DNA of 20,859 bases, taken from positions 1 through 20,859 of the forward strand of contig JAIPMN010006378.1 of NCBI GenBank assembly GCA_020650975.1. Direction: 5' to 3'. This DNA is from Apostichopus californicus (lineage: Eukaryota; Echinodermata; Holothuroidea; Aspidochirotida; Stichopodidae). The notes under the pieces were generated by a model. That model did no database searches, was not told where the DNA came from, and was given only the letters and a program-made list of their open reading frames with translations. Below, one piece after another: positions 1 to 20,859 of this stretch. Each line of letters begins with the position of its first letter. Position 1 is the stretch's first letter. The position numbers and the translations under genes were made by a program.

Positions 1-509
1 AAAATAAGAGTGTCCTAGTTCCGTTTGTAGAGTGTACTACAACTATTCCTGAGGTTAGTGCTTGAGATCCTCCCCTTAGCCTACACTGCTGTAAAATGGA
101 GGTCAGTGCTTGAGATCGCCTCCTAGCCTACGTCACTTGTTAAATGGAGGTTAGTGCTTGAGATCCTCCCCTTCGCCTACACTGCTGTAAAATGGAGGTC
201 AGTGCTTGAGATCGCCTCCTAGCCTACGTCACTTGTTAAATGGAGGTTAGTGCTTGAGATCCTCCCCTTAGCCTACACTGCTGTAAAATGGAGGTCAGTG
301 CTTGAGATCGCCTCCTAGCCTACGTCATTTGTTAAAATGGAGGTTAGTGCTTGAGATCCTCCCCTTAGCCTACACTGCTGTAAAATGGAGGTCAGTGCGT
401 GAGATCGCCTCCTAGCCTATAATGTTGTTAAATGGAGGTCATAGTGCTTGAGATCCTAGCCTACACTGTTGTTATATTGAAGTCAGTACTTGACCCTTGA
501 GATCCTAGC
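1..509. repeat. Tandem array: ~48-bp monomers in a 96-bp dimer
   Basis: The motif GAGGTTAGTGCTTGAGATC starts near 52, 148, 244 and 341, a period of 96-97 bp. Each 96-bp unit consists of two diverged ~48-bp halves sharing GGAGGTYAGTGCTTGAGATC and CCTAGCCTAC or CTTAGCCTAC. The halves differ consistently: one has CTGCTGTAAAA and the other GTCACTTGTTAAA. The array runs off the left edge and decays after about 415 into divergent copies up to about 509. It is a higher-order minisatellite or satellite. No coding potential is seen. Confidence 0.93.
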
Positions 510-2919
510 CCCAAGAAATTCAATGAAGTAATTCAAATGAAAAAAAAAATTGATGAACTTTGCATACCCCCTTCCCACTGGTGATTTCATTTGTAATTAT
601 AGTGAATATTTGATATAAAATTTCCATTCAAACATGAACAAATTTACAAATATTTTATAAGGTGCTGTAGTTATTTCAATTCTGCTAAAAAATGCCCGTT
701 TCTAATGTGGAAATCTTTCAGTCACAATATATTTCCAACATATTAGAATTTGTTTTGATTTTTTTGCCGCTGTAAATGCTTGGGGTCATTGTGGTCGATA
801 TTTTCCCATCATTTGGATTTTAGTTTGCTCTTTTTGTTTTTAAGATCTTAAAAGTGCAATTTCTGCTTCCAAATTTTGTAACCTTTTGTTGGATAAGAGT
901 AGATATTTAAGCTAAGATAGTCTGACCGATTGATCCTTGTTAACGCAAATATTCTCACAAATTATGAATACCCAGCAAATAGGTATTCAAAACATGATTA
1001 GAGAGGTCGCTGTGTATTAATGAATGTTTGCGGCCATTTTTAGCAACTTCTTTCCTTTCAAAGGTTACCCTTAATGATTTGATGACTTGATACAAACCAT
1101 TTACACGTAGACTTGTTTTCCTTTCGGTCTTATAGTAGTGCCTGCTTGGTTAACGTTACATTAAGAATAGTGACATTTGTATTTTATCTTGTATACGTAT
1201 CGGTCTGAACGCTGCTCCTGGCATTTCGTACGTCCAGAGATTGGATGGATGGATGGATGGGATAAAATCTTTGGTATTTAATATCATCAAAAATAAAACA
1301 AAAATAAAAACAGCTGCAAGAATGTATATATACGTTTTGTTTACTTTTTTTTTTTTTGGGGGGGGTCGGGGGGAGGGAGTATTGACAAAGCAAAACAAGT
1401 CTTCCAGACAAACGATAACATTTATATGTCATCAATAGGAAAAGACTACTTCTGTTGAAGTCGTTTGAAAAGCAAATTTGGTTTCATCTGCCTTTCGCAC
1501 AAAGATACTAATGTTTTAGTCTTTAATAGTCATTGCGTTTAACAACAAACTGGTAGTATCCTTCCTGTACAGCAATAATCTCTGGATGAGCTTTACATAG
1601 AGGGGAATCCTTTACTACTAGAGCTTAAACTGTCAGGTTTTTCGATTCAAACATTTTCTTGAGGTGATATTTGCTGGACAAGCTCAAGTAGGAAGGGTCC
1701 AGTAATTATGAGTAAACTGTAAAAGTGAGCACACCCAGAGGAAAGAGTAGGCCTTGGGTAGGATGAAAGGTGAGGAGATATTTGTCATACAGATACAGTA
1801 GCAGGGTGAGGACAGGGGGAGAGGGGATGCCTAATCCTATATTCTTCACCCCCACATCTCCCGCTTACAAACTGACACAGCTTCACTACATAAAAGACAA
1901 AAAGTAGTCGTAAAATAATATCGATAATTTGTATTCTCACTTGATCCCTCCAAAACTTTGGTCAAAATAGTCTGGTTTTACATTCAATCATCACTATCAT
2001 CAGTAAGACAAATATTTCAGATGCCAAGTATTACTTCATTCTTAAACTATTACACCTGCATATGATGGCGGTTATGGTTAAAGGTGAATTAACACAAAAC
2101 AATCAGTGAAGTTAATTTCAAAACCTGACAGGGAACTAAAGATCGGTCAAATTTTAATCAGGTAATTCTCTATGTTTATGACACATTCGAGATATTTTAT
2201 TGTCCATTTCTTTGGGCAATTTTTGTAACAGCCTCCTTTGTTGGGACATTCTCCTGCATGAAATCAATTACACATAATTACCAACTTTCTTGATGGCTCT
2301 ATGGAAGCAATCAAGAATGAGAATTGATCAATTTGAATATTGGATATAAACAGTGTGATCGCAATCCTGGCTGAAATATATTAGGAATATTTCTCTTCTA
2401 CAAAACGAGATCCCTAACATTATACATATAATTTTCTTCATGGCTTGTGCCATTTTCTTTAATCTGTACATATACATATATTGACAGGTTTTGTGATTAA
2501 ACTCACTGATGGAATCGCTCCCTGAATTTTAGCATTTGTACTCTTTTGTCAGGTATCAAGGTCATTTAGAAAATAAATTACGAAGCCAAATCTGTTTGCA
2601 GCCCCTCAAAGATTTCCAGTTTGTGCATTAATAACTTTAAAATTAAATTTCGAGGGCAAGAGGGTTTTGCTCCTCTGTGACTTTTAATATCGCTGGCAAA
2701 AATGTGACATTTGATCTCCAAGGTTTATCAAAGAAGATAAATTTAATGTCAAGCAGATTGCTTAGTAGGCAAATTGGTTATACTTTTTCTCTCTCTATTA
2801 GAAGCATTTTAAGGTTCTGATTTGATTAGTTACTTTATTGAATTACCTCAACAATGACCTGATTTGTGTAAATAATGCTGCCAGTATCATTTCTCAAAAC
2901 CATACAAATAATCAATATA
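510..2919. other. Intergenic AT-rich stretch, no gene seen
   Basis: No ORF here has a recognisable protein family or plausible splice context. It holds a (GGAT)n run at 1240-1260, a T-run followed by a G-run at about 1347-1369, and otherwise AT-rich unique-looking sequence. It lies downstream of the ACAT1 3' end. The short ORFs in it are low-complexity and I treat them as chance. Confidence 0.7.
1240..1260. repeat. (GGAT)n microsatellite
   Basis: About four and a half copies of the tetranucleotide GGAT (TGGA), directly visible. Confidence 0.9.
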
Positions 2920-2925
2920 TTTATT
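2920..2925 (-). promoter_or_regulatory. Candidate ACAT1 poly(A) signal AATAAA
   Basis: AATAAA on the minus strand, the first canonical hexamer downstream of the ACAT1 stop codon. It lies in AT-rich sequence, so chance occurrence is possible; a second copy lies at 2839-2834. Confidence 0.5.
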
Positions 2926-3093
2926 CGTCATTAATTTTCCATATTTTTAAGCATTTAGCGACAACTTGTCGTTAAGAGTCTTCAACCGTCAGGTTGTCCA
3001 CTTCGTATCTGATCTTATATTCAAATAAATATCACTCCAATTGTTTATGGTTGTATGCCACTTGATAATTAGGTCATTCAAGGTCAAGATTAT
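2920..3093 (-). other. Probable ACAT1 3'UTR
   Basis: AT-rich sequence follows the ACAT1 stop codon up to a canonical AATAAA (minus strand, 2925-2920), about 170 nt past the stop. Its extent is inferred from the signal only; a longer UTR cannot be excluded because another AATAAA occurs at 2839-2834. Confidence 0.5.
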
Positions 3094-16534
<13,441 letters not shown>

Positions 16535-17460
16535 CTAAGGGGAAGAAAAGAGCGGAACAAACTAAATGGGAGATCACCAGGCAAACGATTCGCTTAAGGA
16601 ACCAAAATGCCTCCTTATGAAAATCATGAATATTGTCTATATCCTCTGGTGACAGGTCTGTGTTACAGGAAGTACCTTACAGTATATAGCATGACATCCT
16701 TGCTTTAGCATATTGGATTGAGACACAGCAACTTCATTATATATTTTACATTATGCATTCACTTCCATTTTTCTTTTATTATTTTGATGATTTCTTTATC
16801 AATGCTGACACTGACAAGGCAATATCCAATCAGTGTGCATACAGTACAGTAGGATTTTTTTTCAGTACCGGTAGCTGACAATATTATCCCATGTGACACA
16901 CAAACCACGACCAATAATAATTCCTGCTACATCAATCCAATCTGGTGAGTATAGAATTAGTTTAGTTTAGTTTAGAGACCCAAGGGTCAGGAAGCCTTAC
17001 AGTAGCATATTTGAGACCCTATCCGTGTTAGATCGGAATACATGCAAATTGATTCAAGGAATACAAATTAATTCAAGCTACAATTAAGATGGTGATCATT
17101 GTAAAACTGCAAACCCACGGTTTGGGGGGGGGGGGGACAAAAAGATGATAAAAAAATTCAAGTGAGAACTTGTAGGACTATTGTGAAGATCCTTTTGCAG
17201 GTACTGAGCTGAAAGAACATCACAATAGCTTCTGCTTTGGCAAACTCATTGTGCATTGTCCTATTGGGCTCTGTCAGTATCAGCAGTTTGGTATACAGGT
17301 ACAGTAATAACACAGGTCTGTAATATTATTATTACAAATTTATCACAATTCAGGATTTATCAACATTATCCACTTTATCTTAATGTAGATTACTGAAACT
17401 GCTTATGCTAAGTTACAATCATGTAGGGCCTACAGTAATCCTACAAAACACCATCATACT
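16535..17460. other. Upstream ACAT1 intron region, no exon recognised
   Basis: This lies upstream of the 51-nt exon and is probably within intron 1. It contains (TTTAG)n at 16959-16973 and a 13-G run at 17124-17136. AAGGCTTCCTGACCCTTGGG then (CTAAA)n on the minus strand may be the tail of a retroelement. No first exon with an ATG and a phase-0 donor was convincing. Confidence 0.55.
16959..16973 (-). repeat. (CTAAA)n short tail, possible retroelement 3' end
   Basis: Three copies of TTTAG on +, (CTAAA)n on minus, following CTTGGGTCTCTAAAC. This could be the tail of a retroelement on the minus strand; no coding sequence supports it. Confidence 0.4.
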
Positions 17461-17465
17461 GTATA

Positions 17466-17926
17466 GTCAGTATTGCTAATTTCGGAACACTGCCAATTTC
17501 GGACACCCCTAAGAAATGCACGATTTCACCATGACAACCTACAGGAAGAGCCAAATTTCACCAAAAAGTACGAAATGACCCGTGTGCAAGTAAATACCTA
17601 CATATTTGTCAATAAAATGACGGAGATCTATGAAGTCTGTTATAATTACTGAAAGAGCAACTGCGCCACCAATTTTATCACCAGCGCCACACTGTGGGAC
17701 TGTGTGTCCGAAAATTAGCAATACTCTAGCAAAGAAATACCAGTTCCACAATCACGAAGAATCTTCTTTTTTACAACGTGAAAACAGTTTGCAGAAAAGA
17801 AAGTTTGGCCGTGTATCTTAATATAACACACTTCTCCCACCATATCAAGTATATTTTCAGGTGATTTATACCAGAAGATAAAGTTTTGGGGTGTTTTAAG
17901 GCTTAGGTGTCCGAAATTGTCAGTGT
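17466..17926. mobile_element. Nested inverted-repeat (MITE-like) element
   Basis: Two interlocking inverted repeats are visible. Inner pair: AGTATTGCTAATTTCGGA (17469-17486) against its complement at 17707-17725, with one extra T. Outer pair: ACACTGCCAATTTCGGACAC plus CCCTAAG (17487-17513) against its complement at 17902-17926, with one mismatch and one 2-nt gap. Both share AATTTCGGACA. The layout suggests a non-autonomous DNA transposon with a related copy inserted or rearranged. No transposase ORF is seen and no clear target duplication. Confidence 0.65.
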
Positions 17927-17930
17927 CCAT

Positions 17931-19069
17931 GCTACATGATGAAGTTCTGTCGCTTAACTGGTACTTGTACTATCATTCATAAACGTGCACATGTAGCCTA
18001 ACTTATGCCTAGTAAGAATTGCTGGAACGGTGAATTACAATTATGGATTAAATTATGCATGTTATATTTGATTGGGAGCAAGATTACGTCATAATTTTGT
18101 TCATTACTGCATTTTCAAACATATCACTACTACTAGTATTAGTAACGCTCAACAATGGGAAATTTCGTGACTTTCCAATTGCGACAGTTACTGGAGTGTA
18201 TACAGTCCATAGAAATTGATAAGGATAGCTAATGTTAGGCCTTTTAAACTGACACTGATAGTGATACTGACCTAGGCCTAGGTGTGTTTGATAACTTAAG
18301 TTATGCCTCGAAGTCGGACCAAGCCTAAAGTTAAGCAAATTGAATCTGAAAGGATAATCAAGTTAATATCTCACAGTCAAACAGTTAATCTTCGATCGGT
18401 ATAAACAAGCCATTTCCGAAAATCGTAAGCTAGGGATTTTAAAGGCAATGGATCACCGTTCTGTATAACTATGGCATGCCAAAATCTCACGGTGATAAAC
18501 ACGTATATGTATTTTTTTCATCTCGAACTCCTGAATTATGAACAAAATGTGAAAATCATTTGAAAAAAACCTGGAATATGACTGATAAATGTGGATTCAG
18601 GCTCATTGCAGAGAGAATGGTCAGGGGAGGGGGAGAGGGACTGGTCTGTGCCCTCAATCTGTTTCACTTTCACCGCCCTTGCAAACTGACAAAATCGTCA
18701 TAAGTTAAAGGACACGGCCGAGTATCGATCCCCTCTAAATTAACTGTTAGTATTCCTCCATCCCAGACTTCCTGGCTACAGGCCTGTGGGGATTCTGGAA
18801 CGAGTAGCAAATAACCTCAGCATGCAATTTGACAGGAAGCAATGTGATATTATTCTAGAACGCCAAAAACCACATCGAAGTTATGGTTAAAACCGTTTGT
18901 ATGATGGATGTTAAGGTCAAGAATGCTCGGCGATAAGCCTGGTATAGTAAGTTATATCAGCCAGTTACCAGACATTATTGATCTCTTCCAGTCTAGAAAC
19001 CAGGTCCCATCCCTGTCGTCATATTACAAATCTGCACATGGACCAAGGTGTACTTGAACGGCGATGGAC
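17931..19069. other. AT-rich stretch, no gene seen
   Basis: No recognisable coding sequence. A single hAT-like end, CAGGCCTGTAGCCAGGAA on the minus strand, ends at 18786; I could not find its partner with a matching target duplication. Confidence 0.6.
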
Positions 19070-19925
19070 ATATGCAACGTGTATGGTAGGCCATACGGGA
19101 AATAATTGCTGATTAAATGTCCGTACGAATTAAAATTCTTACCGGTATTAATTCTCAGCCAATCACCATGCAGCTTCATATGCCGGTATTAAATAGAATT
19201 AATACCGGCATTAAAAATAATTAATACCGGTATTAAACAGTATTAATACTGGCATTAAATAGAATCAATACCGGCATTAAATAGACAATCTTTGTTAGTT
19301 GGCACTGCAACTTTAGTTGCGCTTTGGTATAATATGCAATATTATTGACAAGCTTCCTTACATGTTTCCAGGTCTTGCGCCAGGCGCAAAACTTGCCCCG
19401 TTAGTTTATTCATCTTCAATCAGGAGTCTTCCAAACTTTTCATAGTTAAAAGCTCTTCGAAGATTAACAAGCATTGCGAACAGGTAAAAAATCGGATTGG
19501 GATTGGGAGTAAACATTTGTCAATAACCTACAAGTATCTTTCGCTTTTCGACGAAAATCTTGTAGGAATCGTGTTTGGCTGTCATGCGTGCAATTGCGTT
19601 GTACTTTGCTTTCTTCAGCAGAAATAACTGATCTGCTTTCACGCTGCAGCAAGAGGGATTAACACTAGCTCAGAGCATAATATCTTCAAAATTCGCTAAT
19701 ATGATTGGTCTATTTAATGCCGATATTAATTCGATTTAAAACCGGTATTAATTATATTTAATACCGGTTTTAATTCTATTTAATACCGGTATTAATTCTA
19801 TTTAATACCGGCATATGAAAGCTGCGCATGGTGATTGGCTGAGAATTAATGCCGGTATTAAATAGATCGTACGGACAATAAATCAGCAATTACTGCCCGT
19901 ATGGCCTAACATAAACGTGGCAACA
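19070..19925. mobile_element. Foldback element with ~216-bp arms of 22-bp palindromic repeats
   Basis: Left arm (about 19075-19290) and right arm (about 19701-19919) are near-complementary along their length. They share TAGGCCATACGGG outer ends, AATTGCTGATT, CTCAGCCAATCACCATG and an array of AATACCGGTATTAAATAGAA units. CCGG or variant cores sit at 19183, 19205, 19227, 19249, 19271 and at 19720, 19742, 19764, 19786, 19808, exactly 22 bp apart, plus one offset core per arm at 19142 and 19852. The core AATACCGGTATT is itself palindromic. The ~410-bp centre has no recognised gene; a 62-codon ORF (19652-19464 minus) matches nothing I know. It is probably a non-autonomous DNA transposon of the foldback type. 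Confidence 0.85.
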
Positions 19926-20152
19926 TATTCTGGATACATGCATGACTGACCGAAAGGCTTGCTTAAAATTCAGGCTAAACTAAGGAAACAAAACTACTAA
20001 ACTGGTTTGAAGGTTCTTAAAAACAAATTCTTTTCACAGCCTTGGCAATGGAAGGATTGAAAATACCACGGTCCCACCTCGCTCTCCATTCCCTCGGTCA
20101 CAGGGCACTATGACATCTCTCTCCACCACATATATAGGCCCGGCCTATACCA

Positions 20153-20200
20153 GGGACGGACGTAGCCGGGGGGGGGGCAATGGGAGCGATCGCCCCTCCC
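20153..20200 (+). mobile_element. hAT-type terminal inverted repeat, single end
   Basis: CAGGGACGGACGTAGCCGGG followed by a G-run and GCGATCGCCCC matches the CAGGG-CG-CGTAGCC style of hAT ends. No right partner is visible. The next 280 bp lead to CTGCCCCCC directly before a second hAT element, so the older element may be interrupted by it. Confidence 0.55.
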
Positions 20201-20481
20201 CCTCCACTTTGACATGAGTACCCCGAAAAATGAAATTTTAACTAACGCAGGAAATATCATTAAAGCCCTCTTTTCAAGTTGAAGGAAGCTGAAAGACCCT
20301 TCTCAATCTTTCCCCATAAAGTATATCTGCTACGTAATACAATACTCTTATTTCTGTTTATTTCCTGTAACGTGGAAAGCGTTTTTGGCCATTTTTTTTC
20401 GAGTTCGTCATGCATGGCGCTCCGTTAAGTGTAATAAATGCTCCCTTCGTGAAAAATTACCCTTTTAAAATTCTGCCCCCC

Positions 20482-20782
20482 CAGGCGCGTAGCCAAGGGG
20501 GGGCGAAGGGGGCAGCCGCCCCCCCCCCCCCNNNTTTTTTTTTTTTTTTTTTTTTAAATTTAAAAAAAAAAATTTTTTTAATGTTTTTATGATATCGCTA
20601 GTAATTTCAAAAGAGAAAATGATAAGATGCAACTTACAAGGCCTGGGAAGTGCCATTTCCAGCGATCTGGGAGGCATTTTCAGCCAAAATTTTCTTGTAC
20701 GCTTCGCGCCAACTCATGGTGGCGCTACGCTTAGATAGTATGCAATGCCTTATCTACGGCTCTGAAAATTTTTCTACATTTT

Positions 20783-20783
<1 letters not shown>
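20482..20783 (+). mobile_element. Second copy of the hAT MITE, right end missing
   Basis: It begins CAGGCGCGTAGCCAAGGGGG like the copy at 8529 and continues with nearly the same interior (20582-20784 versus 8605-8806, only about five differences in about 200 nt). The G/C-run and T-run section is disrupted by a 3-N gap. At the point where copy one reads CGCCCCCCCCC this one turns into G's to the window end, so the right end and target duplication are absent. Confidence 0.88.
20532..20534. other. Assembly gap (NNN)
   Basis: Three undetermined bases between a C-run and a T-run within the second MITE copy. Confidence 0.98.

Positions 20784-20859
<76 letters not shown>
20784..20859. repeat. 76-nt poly-G to window end, probable artefact
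   Basis: Uninterrupted G from 20784 to the end. The homologous MITE copy has about 11 C's at this place, then TTGGCAAATTCC. A long pure G run in the wrong base is typical of no-signal base calls or a misassembled contig end; this is inferred. Confidence 0.8.

Noticed and set aside
1..509. CRISPR array
   Set aside because: The whole 96-bp unit repeats, including the parts between the motifs, so it is a satellite-type tandem array.
16680..19560. Candidate ACAT1 first exons (near 16680, 18700 and 19550, minus)
   Set aside because: They give too few residues, the wrong phase, an acidic peptide unlike a presequence, or lie inside the foldback element.
19464..19652. 62-codon ORF as a transposase fragment
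   Set aside because: No recognisable motif and it is short; it lies in the centre of the foldback element and is kept only as an unexplained ORF.
19140..19860. CRISPR-like array of regularly spaced repeats
   Set aside because: The 22-bp units are continuous palindromic tandem repeats on inverted arms, with no unique spacers, in animal DNA.

Overview
The window looks like animal nuclear DNA, most likely from a marine invertebrate deuterostome. An echinoderm such as a sea cucumber or sea urchin is my best guess, from overall repeat style; no single feature proves it. It is AT-rich and intron-rich, with canonical GT-AG splice sites, many simple repeats, and relics of LINE, tRNA-derived SINE and hAT-type MITE elements.

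The only gene I can support is on the minus strand: mitochondrial acetyl-CoA acetyltransferase (ACAT1, thiolase II). I reconstructed twelve consecutive coding exons from 16534 down to the stop at 3094. They total 1215 nt (404 codons plus stop), and phases agree at all eleven junctions. They include two very small exons (51 and 52 nt) that no long ORF reveals. The catalytic cysteine, NEAF motif, GHPIG histidine and C-terminal CNGGGG cysteine are all intact, so the gene looks functional. The first exon (initiator Met and start of the mitochondrial presequence) was not found; it may lie in 16535-20859 or beyond the window.

Layout. 1-509: a 48/96-bp satellite-like tandem array. 510-2919: AT-rich sequence without a recognisable gene, with small simple repeats. 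2920-3093: probable ACAT1 3'UTR with a poly(A) signal. 3094-16534: ACAT1, its introns holding three LINE C-terminal relics, one tRNA-derived SINE, one complete hAT MITE with an 8-bp target duplication, a 132-bp tandem duplication, microsatellites and several G-rich tracts. 16535-20859: no recognisable gene, but nested inverted-repeat elements (17466-17926), a striking foldback element (about 19070-19925) built from palindromic CCGG units at exact 22-bp spacing, and a cluster of hAT-type ends. The last of these is a second MITE copy broken by a 3-N gap and ending in 76 G, probably a sequencing or assembly artefact.

No multi-gene system, CRISPR array or operon is present. The most unusual structure is the 22-bp-phased palindrome foldback element. 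The most useful annotation result is the complete exon chain of ACAT1 except exon 1.
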